NCBI GenBank assembly: GCA_003640385.1
Contig: RCAB01000102.1
Coordinates: 1 to 64,000, forward strand
Reading direction: 5' to 3'
From: Setaria digitata
Taxonomy: Eukaryota > Nematoda > Chromadorea > Rhabditida > Setariidae
Length of the DNA stretch: 64,000 nucleotides
This document shows positions 14,230 through 28,704 of this stretch, one piece after another (positions within the stretch are counted from its first letter, which is position 1; each line of letters opens with the position of its first letter). Position numbers and translations under genes: made by a program. A model generated the notes under the pieces. The model searched no databases. It was given only the letters and a program-made list of their open reading frames with translations, and was not told where the DNA came from.

Positions 14230-17200
14230 TCTCTTCTCATGAACTTCTAAACTTTCAATTTGTTCTTAAACGTTTGTAATTTAAAGTGAACTTGAAATAG
14301 TTCATACTTCCTACATCAAGATTAATTATTCCTGAATCGCGTCCAGCGATATTCTGTGCGACACATGTATACGATCCTGCATCAGAATCTTGTACGCCCT
14401 GCAGACGATAAATATTGTATTATCATGATGACAGTTCAGAATTAATTCCATAGAAATGTTTCTTTAAAAATGTGTACAAGAAACGTGCCTGAATCGTGAA
14501 CTTATTTTGCTTGACGGTAATGTATCTATAGGATGGAACTTCACGTCCTCCACGGAACCATGTTATCTTCGGTTTTGGATTCCCTTGTACTACCTAAATC
14601 AAATATTTGCTGAAAAAGGAAAAATATTGAATCCTGTAATAAATACGACACATCGGTTTGCACACACAAATCGAATTTTATCAGCATACCAAACATAGAT
14701 GAAAAGAAGAATTTCAAATCAGGAATGTCTTACGATGCATTCTAAGGTGACACGATCTCCTCTACCAATCATCTGTCGATCCCGAGTGACACGAATCTTT
14801 GGAGGTGCTGCAGCATTTGTCTATGTCTTTTCCACATTTAAAGCGTAAAATCTAATGCATTGAAATAACAATAAATTAAAAGTTGGATAAATTTCGTTTT
14901 TGTTGTTCAGAGTAAGTGCCAAGATTTTCTACGCTTAACTTTTGGTTCTTTTGTCTTTTACTTTATCTATCTCCTGCTAGTCAGTTTGCAAATTAAATTT
15001 CAGCCAACAAGTCATTAAAAAAAACATTTGAGCATACTTGCAATTTGCGTAACTGCGCTATCTACGTCAGAACCAGCAGCATTGCTTGCGCGACATTCGT
15101 ACACGCCAGAATCAGCTTCTGTTGCTCGTTGCACAATTAAATCATCTGCAATGAAATTTTCTGTTCATTTCGTAATTTTTTATCAGTTTGAAGCAAGATT
15201 TTCTGATCAAGCACAAACATTTGTAAGTGATGTAGTATTTCTGATGGTCTGGTCTGATTCGACGTCCTTTAAAGTACCAGTTTGGCTCAGGTGGCAGAAC
15301 ACCTGAAATTTAATTTCCATGACTCCCTTCAGCAACGCAGTGATTCTAGAAAATTTAAATATTAAAAGAAAAAAAAAAAAAAAACTGACTATTTCTCTCA
15401 AGTAGTAAGTATACTTACTGCAATTTTAACAATTTTCCTAATCACAATTGTCATTTCATCACTTCGTTTATTAAAAATAAATTTTAGTTAATTCCTGCTG
15501 AGTTTCATAAATACCCACCATCAACGGAACAAGAAATGTTGAATGATTGGCCACGTACGAAGTACAACTGTTCTGGTGTGACGTGAACTTTGGGAGCTTC
15601 CAAAACACGTAAATGCATTACGGCTTCAGCACGGCCTCCTGATGTTTGCACACGACAGCGATAAACGCCCGCATCTTGCGCATTCACGTCATTAATCATC
15701 AAAGTTCCATTGGCGTATAAACGCTACAAGTATTAATTAAAGAAAAAAAAAAGTTCTATGTGACAAATTTAAAATGATGGGCAATAAAAATATTTCCACA
15801 TGAAAAGTATTGCTTTATTTTGATGAAGCCAGAACTCGTGAAGATAACATCGATTTTACCTATTTGCTTTTTTCTTTAAGTAAAAAGAAATCATACTGTT
15901 TTAGCAGTATTGTCAATCACGGAATCTCCTTTCAACCACTGAATTGTGGGATACAAATTCTGGGTACGACAGTGTAAAAATGCTGAATTGCCTCTTGCTA
16001 CAGACTCGTTCCGAGCGGCTATGATTTCAGGCACCGGTTCTGGAAATTTCAGTGAAAAAAACTAATCTAAAAATGAAACAAAAAGAGGTAAGAGTGTAAT
16101 TAAATATGAAGGCAACTTCGCTAAATAGCAGGTCAAGTTGGTTAAAAATTAGTCCGTTCATTTCTCAACTGATTTCTATTTGTTGATTTAACGAAGCTGT
16201 ACTGGCCTACCTATTTTTCCATCACCATGTAATGAAACAATTGCATTAGGAGTATTCTTGCCATGAAAAAGCTTCATGGTGCTATATAATCAGACATAAA
16301 ACTGAGTAGAAAAGATTAAACTGATGCTTTTAACAGAGTTATTAAAATTAGTATTGAATTTAGATTAATTTAATGTTAAATAATTGCTAGATTAGCAAAC
16401 ACGAATTCCATAATATATCTGAATGAATTTAAAACAGTGAGGTAACCACCTTTCGTCTCCAAGAATGTAGTGGCAGTGTGATTGCCGGAAGGGCTAACAA
16501 CCATACAATGATATTCGCCTCGGTCTTGAGGAGTGATTTCTTGTAAAGTCCAGACAGAAGTATCCGAGGATCTGTAGGATCACTTCGTTATATCCTATAC
16601 CAACTGTTAAAATGAGTTGGTAACTTTCAGCAAAAAAAAAAAAGTAGAACAATGGACTATGAAGAAGCGAACTAACGGGTAAAACAGAGGTTCACTGAGA
16701 CGTTTGTTGGCTTTGAACCAATAAAGTGTGAATTCACCCTTCGATGCTACTGAACAGGTCAAATTCAACGGATGCGAAGCGATTGCCGTGATACGATCAG
16801 CCATATAAGCCCTAAATAAATATGAGGAAGAGGAATTTTCTTTCATTCAAGCCAAAATTACTCGGAAGAAAGTTCCACCTCGGTCCACTACTTTGCACCG
16901 CTGAAATTGCTGTTGGAGCGATTCTCTGGAACTCGTAAGATTGATGATCTTCGCCCCTCACGCGAACAAAAAACAGTCCACGTGGTGGCACGAATGGTCC
17001 AACATAATATAAATAGGGATTTTGCGTATGTATTGCAGCTGCTTTCGAGAATAACTCCTTGCCGTAGTAATCGATGAGAGAAATTTCGATAATGGTACCC
17101 GGCGGTACTAGTCCTGTCATATTTACGAGCAAATAGGTACTCTGGTGAGCGATCGGACGTGGATGTGACTGAAGTTGTAATATTAGTTCGAAATCTAATC

Positions 17201-20200
17201 TGCAGTAATTCTTCAAATTGATTTTAAAATAATTTGATTGAAAAGTATGAAAACATCCGAAACAAGCAGAATTTCAAGTCATCCAATTACAACTTTATTA
17301 CTCACCAGTTCTACTTTATTGACTAATTTCATAACAAAACCATATTTGAAATCAACGGCACCATGACCAAGGACACGTAAGGTATGCTTCAGATGACTTG
17401 ATACGCGTACCTTCCACAGTCCAGGCATTGGATTTCGAATCCGAATTAGTTTAATATTACTCAGATCAATTGAACCACTTTCATTAGTAAGTTGAGCTCG
17501 ATCAATTCGCATTCCTATTTCTTACTTCTTGATAATCTCTTGGCTTGTTCTTTTTTTGGCTGATTTTTTTTCTTTAGTAATTTACTTAATAGTGTTGAAA
17601 ATGATTATTTGCAGTTAAAATTAAATTTTTCTTTAATCGAAATCTAATTGGGAGAGTTGTTGAAATTTTGAATTGTGACAAACTACTCACTACCTTTGGG
17701 ATCAATCAAACTAATGTCAAGATTATCCCCATCATCCTTGTCTCCTGATAAAGATAACGTTAATTCATTAAGCAATTTATCAACAGGTATTTGACGTAGA
17801 GTTGTGCCACCATGGTCTCGAACTTCATACATAATGTGAACCTGCAATATGACGAGGTAGAGCCAAATTACTGTTTGCTCAGATATATTCACTAAAGAAG
17901 TGAAAGCAAGGTAAATTGCTTGATTTTGAGATAAAGGTTGTTTTCGATTCCGAATTGATTTGAAAAATTCCTTCGGAGAAATTGCTTAGACGGTTGTTTG
18001 TTATCCATAAATTCGAATTCAACCAAAAAAATGAACGGAAAAGACCTTTAACTTCAGTCAACTACGAGATTGACCTTTTTGAAGGTGATCGAGTGGCGCA
18101 CATAATTGAGCACTTTGTTGATATCCGTTTTTTCCAAATGAAAAACCTGTCCAAAACTGACGGCAGCTATTTTTTCATAACACTGGAATCCAGGATGTGT
18201 ACGGTTGTTACAGTCCCCTGTCATCACAAATACCACCTTAATATTAATAGAAATCAGTCAAATAAACATCCCAATCCTTTGTTTCGAACATGCCATCTTA
18301 GTGTCCAATTCACCTATTGCGAATAGTTCCGATAATTCCCAAAGTGTAAAAGGGATTCATAAGGCATTCCCTACCAAAATGTGGCTTTTGTGGTAAAAAT
18401 AATTATGCCTTAAAATATTTGCCTAAAATATTGAGCCAAAAATCGTTTATATGGCTATATTTTACTAGATTTGGAAATACGGCTCAATTTTAACTTTGGA
18501 AAAGTTCCACTGAATCAAGGTACTTACAGAACTTTGCTTTTCTTGGATCAAATTGACAACTTGGTCTTGTAGATGATAATCTTTGGCTCGCGCATCAGTA
18601 AATACATATATAAAGGATGCAGGCAGTGAAGCTTCTAGAGCCAACTGTATACCTGGAACTAATTAATAATTCAAAAAGAAAATTCAAGTCTCATTTCATG
18701 ACTTGTTTTTACGTTTAGGCCCAATGATCTTTTTCAGATTAACTATTTTACGCCAAACAACAGTTTTCCATCTTTTAGTTATATTTTTTTTTGTCTCAAA
18801 ATTTTGTCATTAACTTTTTTTTTTTTTATTTAGGCAACTTTCTTAAGAGCGGTTGCATTTGTAATTATGATTAAAAGCTAAGTAAACGAACCGCTAAGCG
18901 TCATTTCGGGACAGTCGCCACCACCAACAACATGTACGGAACTAAGGTACCTCTGGAAGGTTTTCGGATCAGTCGTAGCAAACACTGGCCCAACTCCTGA
19001 AGTTTTTGTATTTGTAAGTAATTTTGAAAAGTGTTAGAAAGCGAAGAAATTGTTTCTGTTAGTATTCAATTTCCTATGAATTATGATAAAATATTAAAGT
19101 AGTTCAGTACCTTAGTGTAATAATCAGTACACTGCTCATGTCTTTATAATATTTTCTAATAAAAAATGATTAACGGAATATATTAATGATTCCGAGGTAA
19201 CAATGACGTGATGATTTTAGAAAACATGTAAAAGTATTAAGGGAAGCGTTTCTGCAATGAAAAATGCGAAAATGAATTGAAATTTAGAAAGTCTAGAGTA
19301 ATTTATCTTCTGTGTTTAATTATATCTGTGTTTTCTTAAATGGTAATGAAGAAATATGAATAAGTTTTTAAAGGAACCAGAATATAACGCAAATTCGATC
19401 CTCTAGTCATAATTTTAACCAGTGCCACTTTCAAATGTTATTTTAATTCCTTTTCGAATTTTTCTGAACTGTCCAGATATACCAAAGATCTAATTCATTT
19501 AGAGCATTTTTCTTGACGTTTGTACGTCGTGCCTGTTTACATCCTTTAGCAAATAATTTATGATAAGCAGTTTAAAGTTCCATAAATTATCCAGAAAACC
19601 CATTTATCAGATGCAATATATCGTGATTTATTTATGCTCATTCAGTCTGCATTTCAGAAGAAAAAGTTATTTTCTTGTACTGAACCGATTCCCAACTTCT
19701 ACTGCGAGGATAATTAATTGAGATTCTCATAACTTAGTTTTCCCTTTGATACATTACTTTTGTTTTCAACAGACTGGAGAAGTTTTTTTTGACAGAATTA
19801 CTTTTCCTAACCACTACAATAATATCTTTATATAGTGTAAGGTAATTATTATGTACTTAATTTTTCCTGTGTAAGAAATAATCAAGGAACTTACTGGGAT
19901 CATGAAAGGGCACGTAGACGTAATTATATATAAGCTTTTCACGTTGCCTGAGTACAGTATCCAAAATTTTCTTTGCACCGTCTTGCACTTGGATCAAATC
20001 ATCGTTCATTGATCCAGTTGTATCGAATACAAACGTTAAAGACGATGTGCCTGGTGGAGCAACTTTTTCATTGAAACCCTGTACTGGCGTACGGTAATGG
20101 CAATAAAATAATAATATAAGTCGTGGAAGAATATCTGAGAAGTCTGAGATATGACGCATCATGGAGCAAAAGGTATTTCTGAGGTATACCTTTTGGCTCC

Positions 20201-22499
20201 ACTACTGTAACTCCAATTTATCTGCAAAAGCAAATTATAATTCCGATGAATATTTTTCAGAACTTCCATTAATGCAAGAATGAGTTTAGTTCTTGAATCT
20301 TGAGCACATCAAATTTATTTCTTTTGACTTTTTTTTTAATTACTACTTTCACCTTACAAATATTTTCGCTTATCAAACAGTATTTTGTATTTGTTGGCCT
20401 TGCATTCAAATATGACATACAAGCAAATGAAATTGTCAAAGTTCTAAAAAAGAAATTTTAAATTCCATAGACTGTATTGATTTTTTACAAAGGATAATTT
20501 TCAGTCCTTCTTGGTTTTTCTCATTTAATGACTAAAAACTTATAAGTTATTTATATAAGAGCGCAGTTTTTTGGTATTCTGATAAAATTTTAATTCAAGA
20601 ATTCCAAAAATTCTTTTCATGTAACTGATATGCACTGACTTCAGGATCAAATTAATTTGTTAATAGTATCAATCAAATAAAGCTTTAAATTGATTCAAAT
20701 TTAATTTCTAGATCTTGAAATATAATTCCGACGGCCAAAGTTTTTAGCTATACTTCGTATTTTGTTACACCCACACTATTTTGTAGAATGTCTAATACAC
20801 ATAGATGTTCTAACTGTTAGAATTATTTTCTATCTCTTTCATGCAATGCATTCTATGAATTTGCTTCCAAAAAAAGAAAAAAAAAGACCGGACAATCGTT
20901 TTTGTTGAGCAAAGAAAGACATTGTATTGTAATAAGATGCCCTAGATGTCCTGAGAATTCAAGCTTGAAAATTAACAGGCAATATCAAAGAAATGTATTA
21001 AAAAGCATATCAAGATAAAGAGGAAATCGATCACTTTCCGATTAGTAATCAGGTCAACTATTAATAAAATAATTGCGCACTAAAATATAAGGCAAACTAA
21101 GAACAACTATTTCCCAAAGTCGAGACTGTCATGTTCAAGTTTGTAAGGGATCTTAAGATTGTAATTTGGGACGAACTTTGTTCAAATATTCGCAGTAGTG
21201 ATTTTCAAATTACAAAAAACATTTTAACGAGTATGTGGGATGAATTTACCACCAAAGGAAAAGCAAAGAATATTAGTGAAATGATGTATTTGTATTAGAC
21301 AGCTTGTCTGGGTGCTATTAGTGTGCAACAGATTTTTGCATACTCTTAAAACAGAGCTGGAAAATATATTAGAAATGCTTTGTAATGGGTAGTAAAGATG
21401 TAATAATGCTGCAAAGTAGTAGATTAATTATTCTTTCTCTTATTTTCAATATAGAGAAAAGTTTCGACGATGGAAAATTTTAGATTTAAAAATCTAGAAA
21501 ATTAAAAAAAATCTTCCTAATTTAGTGAGATCAAACCAATTCGAGTTACCTAAGCAATAACAGTCGTCTGGAGCGAATTTTTTTAAACTTTGCTATAACT
21601 TCTAATCTTTTAATTTAATAATTTAATAATTTCAATCTAATAATCTAATTTTTTAATCTTTTATTATTTGAAAATTTGTTTCAAGAAATCTTCTCTTCGA
21701 AATGATATTTCAATTATTTTTAAAAATGAGTGAAAGTAATATACACTAAGAAATTTGTCGTCATAATATAATATGTGAAAATTTAAAAAAGAAAAGAAAA
21801 AAAAAAACGGAATGGAGTAAGGAAGCGCACGGCGGTACAATAATTATAACAGTTTTAATCACCAAACAATTATCAATTTGATAATGAACGGTCCAAAAGT
21901 ACATTACCACTGGAGGTCTAACGAACCCATAGATTAAGCAGAACGATATAACTATTAACATTGCAAATCACACTTAATTTAAATCCATCTAACCTACTAC
22001 AACTTGCAAATTATTGAGCTATTTCTAAAAACATTAAGTTTATTAACATCATAATTAGGCGATTAAGTGGAAAATGAAACAAATATGCTTTGATATTACA
22101 AGCAGTCTTTAATAACAATATTCAGCAGTTACGTGCCGGTCCTAGCAGAGACTAAAATCCTGAGAATTTATGGAACTGGTACGAAACACCTGGTGAAGCG
22201 AACAGGTGGTAGTTGGTAGTAGCTGTGGTAATAGTCTCATTTCTTTGTTTCTATTTATTTTCATTTGTTTTCTGTCTTTCCCTTTGCTTATCACACAAAG
22301 ATACCTGACTGATATCTGAATCTCAAAATTTCGATCCAAACAGTCCAATCAACAGCATACCAATGACAATCAAAGCCATTCGTCAGGTCAAAAATGAAGT
22401 AGTAGTCAAGAATTTGTGTTATGAAAGCTTACCGAAATCCATATTTTTTTGTACGGCAGCAATGATAATGACAAAGGTAGAAATAGTAGCTGTAGCCAT
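223..22499 (-). CDS. him-4: Hemicentin (HIM-4-like), N-terminal 34 exons, partial
   Basis: Secreted extracellular matrix protein that, in worms, organises tracks and basement-membrane attachments. Exon 1 (22499-22433) encodes a 22-residue leader with a hydrophobic core after MATATIS. Exons 2-5 (20083-19895, 18996-18892, 18652-18528, 18236-18075) form a VWA domain with a MIDAS motif DTTGSM (D43, T45, S47) and a later TDAR aspartate. Exons 6-8 (17841-17694, 17514-17306, 17168-16879) are the linker. Exons 9-33 (16811 down to 7018) encode 13 I-set Ig domains, each with C...W...DxGxYxC. Exon 34 (335-223) begins a 14th. All 34 exons add to 4974 nt (1658 codons) with every junction phase agreeing. 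Two junctions use GC donors. C. elegans HIM-4 has about 48 Ig domains plus EGF modules, so most of the gene should lie beyond the left edge. The symbol rests on domain order only. Paralogues cannot be excluded. Confidence 0.95.
336..3360. other. Hemicentin intron, no supported exon
   Basis: AT-rich DNA. Short ORFs on the plus strand (for example 1584-1832, 1905-2195 and 2580-2864) have no recognisable domain and no convincing splice context. A short TATCATATCA-type repeat lies near 2195-2220. The more G+C-rich stretch at about 2500-2800 could hold promoter sequence for the nested gene, but no motif proves it. Confidence 0.5.
3361..3368 (+). promoter_or_regulatory. Possible trans-splice acceptor of the nested gene
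   Basis: The sequence actttcag lies 35 nt upstream of the first ATG (3404) of the nested plus-strand gene. An acceptor without an obvious upstream exon in this position is what a spliced-leader addition site looks like in nematodes. It could equally be a normal acceptor for an unseen 5' exon. Confidence 0.35.
3404..6165 (+). CDS. Candidate four-pass membrane protein, nested in hemicentin intron
   Basis: Not recognised as a named family. Exons: 3404-3496 (ATG at 3404, polar, two cysteines), 4516-4668, 4869-4981, 5405-5486, 5884-6008, 6109-6165 (TGA). Splice sites are good (TTTCAG at 5399-5404 and 6103-6108; GTATGT after 4668; GTAAAG after 5486; GTATGA after 6008). Hydrophobic runs occur at the exon 2/3 junction (ATLSI then [14 protein letters not shown]), in [14 protein letters not shown], in [14 protein letters not shown], and in [19 protein letters not shown]. 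About 206 residues with a short cytosolic-looking tail. One problem: exon 3 ending at the GT donor (4981) leaves two bases, whereas exon 4 needs none. Ending at 4979 with a GC donor fixes the phase; a missed micro-exon is the alternative. A MARVEL- or claudin-like tetraspan is possible but unproven. Confidence 0.6.
6166..7017. other. Hemicentin intron between nested gene and exon 33
   Basis: AT-rich. Opposed short ORFs at 6198-6446 and 6227-6436 overlap each other and have no domain or splice support. Nothing else is seen. Confidence 0.5.
13866..14230. repeat. AT microsatellite and duplicated block around n at 13921
   Basis: A 55-nt block ending in a long palindrome (AACCGTTT, an AT run, AAACGGTT) occurs at 13866-13920 and again at 14111-14165. 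Between them is a low-complexity A/T/AAT tract, and after them a TA run at about 14194-14226. The single n at 13921 directly follows the first copy. This is all inside the hemicentin intron between exons 18 and 17 (14307-13633), so coding is unaffected. Confidence 0.85.
15897..16811 (-). other. Hemicentin Ig domains 1 and 2 region (exons 9-11)
   Basis: Exon 9 (16811-16677) carries the first Ig cysteine (LTCSV) and core tryptophan (LYWFK). Exon 10 (16571-16450) carries the closing motif DRGEYHC and starts the next linker. Exon 11 (16039-15897) opens Ig2 with FLHCR and IQWLK. The split of one Ig fold over two or three exons, with donor GTTAGT after 16677, repeats through the rest of the gene, so single-exon searches miss most of the protein. 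Confidence 0.9.
20084..22432. other. Hemicentin intron 1
   Basis: 2.35 kb between the signal-peptide exon and the first VWA exon. It is AT-rich with short poly-A runs. Short minus-strand ORFs (21761-21961, 22142-22348) show no domain. A first intron of this size is a common place for enhancers, but I see no specific motif. Confidence 0.6.
22433..22499 (-). other. Hemicentin exon 1: start codon and signal peptide
   Basis: This exon is too short for simple ORF finding. ATG is at 22499-22497 and the donor GTAAGC follows 22433, leaving one base (G). That base joins exon 2 at 20083 (after CCAG) to make a valine codon, so the leader runs directly into the VWA domain. The encoded stretch has small and hydrophobic residues ([10 protein letters not shown]) typical of a secretory signal. 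Intron 1 is 2.35 kb. I see no better in-frame start nearby. Confidence 0.8.
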
Positions 22500-25400
22500 G
22501 CGATAATTAGATGCTTAGTTATATGTGTAAGTTTCTCTATTAATTAAATTAATAATTAGTGAGCATAAAAAGGGAAGAATGGATGGTAAGATATCAAGTG
22601 TATTACACAACCGGAAGGAAAGAAAAGAGATTCCATAATCGAGAAGAATTGCTCCTCGAGAGTAGCAGGGTAGTGCGTAGGGGCTAGGTTGGATAGGTCA
22701 TGTGTTCCGAGAACTTTTTTGAGTCTAATAGAGCGAACGGATGGAATCCGATGATGAATGATCCTTTCGAACAGCTCAACCCCATTCTTTCCATACACAC
22801 ACCCACAGTTATCGGAACATTTGACAGAACAAAAAGTTGCGCATCTTGACTATTAGCTCAAGAATTTGGATTAGAGCCATCGATTTTTATTTTTCGGTAC
22901 ATTCATTAATTAATTAACAAATATAACTGTTTATTTTTTGGCTTAATTTTAGTTATGTTTGTTTATTATTAATTGATTTATTAAATTTTAAATCGTCTAC
23001 TCTTTGTTCATTTGCTACTGCTGATTAGACTTATCGATTTACTACTAATCTTCTACTCCGCATTTTTGTTTATTTCATTTTCATATTCCATTGTCGTCCG
23101 CTATTTCTGATCAGTTTGTCTTTAAAATTTTATTTTTTTCCTCCGAAAAACTTTCAACAGCAAAGAACGATTTGTTAATAATCGAGTGATCCTCATGTTG
23201 TATTGGAAAATAATTTTTGAGAAAATTAATTAAATCTTCTTCTTTTTCAAATTTAAACAGAAAAAGATTTAGATAGTTCTTCTAGGATGCCTTTAAAAAG
23301 CAAACATTTTCTATAAATTATATCCAGTAATAAAATTCATAAATATGTATAAAATGTGTCACTCACAGTTCCAGAAAGAAAGAAATGTTTAAATTAAATA
23401 ACAAATGAGTAAAGGAAAAGAAATAGATGAAATTTAATAAGCAAACTAATTAAATAAATATCTAACAGCTATTTATTTTTATTTAATTTAAATTTAGTTA
23501 ACAGAGATTGCCGAAAATCGGACTAGAAATTGTTAAAGTGTGGCGAGACATATTTGTTTGTGCATAAAATTTCATTATTGAAGACAATGAACACGACCTT
23601 GCCTTTTTGACACGCAAAATCTTCGTTGCTGAATGCAAACGTTAGTCGCAGTATCTTCTGAGGATGCTCAGGACCACGTATTAAAATAAGTCAACGTGAA
23701 GCGTGAATACGGGAGCTGCTGACAGTATTGTTTAAAAACACTTCTCATTAGATGAACAGAGGCAGTGAGCTTGGTTGATAAACTTTATCATTTCTAGTTA
23801 TTTCGAAATAAGCTGGAACTGTGTGTGTTACTTCAGAATCTCTAGTCAGTCTAGATGCCTCACATATGTACGTTAAGTAAACTTAAGTCGAAGATTTTTT
23901 GTTTTTTCTGCTTTTTCCCATGCATAATTATTGAATTTCTTCAGAATCAAGAAAAGAAAAGTACAAAACATCCAGAATGTTTTGTACTTTTCCTTATTGC
24001 CTTGTTTATGATAATGCTTTTTTTTTTTCTTGCTGGGGTGGTAATAAAGGCAATAAAATAATAGAGGAATTATAAAAGTGAACATTAAAATTGTAGTTTA
24101 GAGAGAGGAAGAGTGGCAGGAAATCAAAAATTGCAATCTTGATAAAGATATAAAATTATTCCAGTTATTTGACAACGATTACTGATAATAGAGCACAATT
24201 GATAAGGCAAAATAGTACAGCAAAGCGGCTTTTAAAAAGAATATTGGAAAGGCCACATTTCAATCTTCGTCCCTTCAGTCATTTTTTCTTTCCACATGCT
24301 TTATCTTCATTTTTCTTCAAAACTTCAGTCTATCTTTAAATTTATCTTAAGCAAACTCAACATCACTAACATTTTTTCTCTCCATAACGTTGGTTTCAAA
24401 TTTTATTAGCTACTTGTTTTTTTTTTCTTTTTCCTACAATGTGAAATATTATCTTCAATTAAAATCGCTTAATTAGTTCTTACTTAATTTGTCAAAAAGA
24501 TCAGTGTGTCAATTAATATATGTCTACTGATTATCACAATTGTTGCCTTATACTTATTTTTTTAACACTTCCTGCTAACTGAAACTATTTCTGTAAAGCA
24601 GCACCAAATATTATATAATGTAAGGTCGGATTTTTGCATTCTTCAAATTATTTACTACTTTAGACTTCTATAAGAGGATGAAGCACTTTCTGAACATTGA
24701 AAACAAATAATGAATTAATCATAACTGTTCCGGTAGCATAATGAATGTAATCTGTTATATGGAAGTAATCCTGATAAAATCTTGTGCTAATGAATTCGCT
24801 GCATTCTTATGCTCTTCTGTTTCCTTTTTCAAACCATAATTTCAAAGATATGCTCAAAAACATTTTCAATTTAAGCTGAGAATGTAAGCGAAGTTTGTTG
24901 GAGTTTTCAAATTAATGCGAGCCTTAGCGCTGTAAACGAATAAAGAATCGTTCAAGCTTGTTTCCACACGATTGTTTCAATTCAAATGTGAAGAAATAAT
25001 TAAGAAAAAAAACCATGAGCAGAAATTGCTATCTTTACTGTTATATAGCAAATGTATTTTCATTGGAATTATTAGTTAGTGATTAAATTTTTTCTCGTAA
25101 AAGCAACAGCCATTGCTTCTTTTCCTTTTCAACTTTTTGCTCATTTTTAGCTCAGAAAAAGATGAACGCACGGCTCGAAACTTTGAAATTAATAGTGGCA
25201 AAAAAAAAAACGAAGTCCTCTTTTCCATCGATTTTGTCTTGAAAAAGAAAATGTGATGTTTTTAAATCGAACAAATTGCTTGTGAATTTTGAAAAGAGAA
25301 ATTTCAAAAAATCTGTGTTCCATCATCAGAATGTAATTACCGTTAAAGAAAGAAATGATGAAATCGTGAAGAAATACTCAGATCAACTAAACTTCCTTTT

Positions 25401-26059
25401 TGACTATTCTCACTTTTAATATGACCAACTTATTTATCAGTTAGGCAGTACATTATGTTTTCTAAATAGTTAAATTCAAAATTTTCGAAATCCAGGTATT
25501 CTGATCCTATTTTAAAAAACTAAAACAAAAACGAGTTTTGTTCTATAAGCACTAAAATTGATGTTCAATCTTAATTTGCAATAATTAAAAGTGCACCACA
25601 TCCAATACAAATAGTTAAGGAAGTTACTAAATGAGTTGAAAAAGGTTCACTCGATAATTCATTATAAACATAATGTGTTTGGTATATTTCAAGATTCAGT
25701 GTTGTTGACATTTATCAAATCAAACTTGCAATGTCTCACATAGACAGTGATTCTACGTAATATAAATCTCCAAATATTTGACAAAATATTCAAACTGTTC
25801 GATAATTCCACTTTATCCAAACTTTTTCCATGTTTTTTCCTTTTATTTCTGATGTGTGTATCCGGTAATAAAAAAAGTTGTTGGTATTTGTAATCAACCA
25901 AATTTTCAATTTTCACCTTTCTTTTAAAGCAAAAATTTTTTTAGAAGGATGTTGGACAATATTTGGAATTGAATGATCAGAACAGATCTGTTTAGAATCA
26001 ATATCAATATGGTGCATAAATAAATGGACAGAATTATTTCCATAAGAAATGCAACATTA
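22500..26059. other. Region upstream of hemicentin, promoter expected
   Basis: About 3.6 kb between the hemicentin start and the stop of the small membrane protein gene upstream on the same strand. It should hold the hemicentin promoter and the 3' end of the upstream gene. I find no exon with matching splice sites. An imperfect inverted repeat at 23950-24055 (gtacaaaacatccagaatg / cattctggatgttttgtac-like arms) reads open on both strands and is better treated as structure than as a gene. Confidence 0.45.
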
Positions 26060-27414
<1,355 letters not shown>

Positions 27415-28704
27415 TTATTTCATTTCACGTCAGAACACCGTCTGAGTGGTCGACACGTCAATTTACCGCTTCTGATCAGTAAATTAACACCGGAATCTTT
27501 TGCCATTTTTTTCATTTAAAATGGGTCATGCCTGTTGTAGCAATTAATTTTTGCCTTAAATGCTGACTGCTTTTATAGTATTACCACCTGTAGTGAGCTG
27601 TGGGTGGCCAGATAGAAATTCAATTCTGAGCAGAATTGGGAGAGATAACAAGGTAGGCCAAGAAGAGATGAGAAGAGAAACTTTTGAAATTATTTAATTG
27701 AATTTTCAAAGGTGAAATAGCAAAAACTTATTAAGTTGCCAAATTTCATTATGAAATCAAAGTAGTGCACACATATTTTCAGGCCCAGTATTTTAAAGAA
27801 AGGAAAAATGGACAATAATTAATTATCGAGCTAAATCAATGAATAAAAGTGTAAAAACCCTTTTTAACATATTTAAATGCAATAATTTTTGAATCTTGGA
27901 ACAGGCAAAGCTGAGACAAAGATAGGAATTAAGAAATTTAAAATCAACTCAGTCTTACGATTCTTAGGAAAATATACCTTTAAGTTCCACAAAAGCTGAC
28001 ACATTGTTATTTTGGTAAATAATTTCACACCTTGCTAAACCAATTTAACACCAGCCACATTTCCACTAACACTCTTGTTATACTTTAGGCATCAATTCTG
28101 TCTTATACCGATCCATTCAAAACCCATAATGGGTCTACTACGTGAAAATCGTTATTTTCATATCATGTAATTAAAAAGGAAATCTAAATAATCTTATGCA
28201 TATATAGCTTATGCTTATCACTTCCAAAACTTTAAGAAAATTATTTTCATAATGACACTACGAGATGTCGCTAAAATAAACATTATTTGTTGAAGTCGTG
28301 TTATTTAACTAAGTTACTGTACTTTAATGTTTACTTTCTCGCTTTATTCATAAATTAGTTTAAATCTATTATCAGAAATGATATGATTAGTGATAGAGTT
28401 TCGAAATCTCTCCGTATCACACTCATATTCTTCATTATATAGAGTTACAAAACATGCAATTAGTTCCTTTGACTAATGCCAACTTCGATGTACTTTTAGG
28501 ATAGCTGAAATTAAATATGACACACGATTCATAGGCTTTGGAATTAAGCAAAAAGATGTACTCTGTACCAACTTGGTTACTTTTTTGCTTCATTCAAAAT
28601 ATTAATTTAATTTGAATGGAACAATCAATAGTCAGATATCTAAATTTAAGAAAAATACCAGATGCATTTTGAAGCTTAATTAATTATGTGAATTTATAAA
28701 GTTA
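27415..28704. other. Gap between phosphatase and small membrane protein gene
   Basis: 1.3 kb of AT-rich DNA. It should contain the phosphatase 3' UTR. If the phosphatase uses the GTATGT at 28713-28708 as a donor, a final exon could be here, but I found none with a good acceptor and open frame. A possible spliced-leader acceptor (ctgatcag on the minus strand) lies about 60 nt upstream of the ATG at 27414. Confidence 0.45.

Noticed and set aside
15028..15306. Plus-strand ORFs opposite hemicentin exons (also 12889-13134 and 13482-13670)
   Set aside because: They are shadows of well-supported minus-strand Ig exons.
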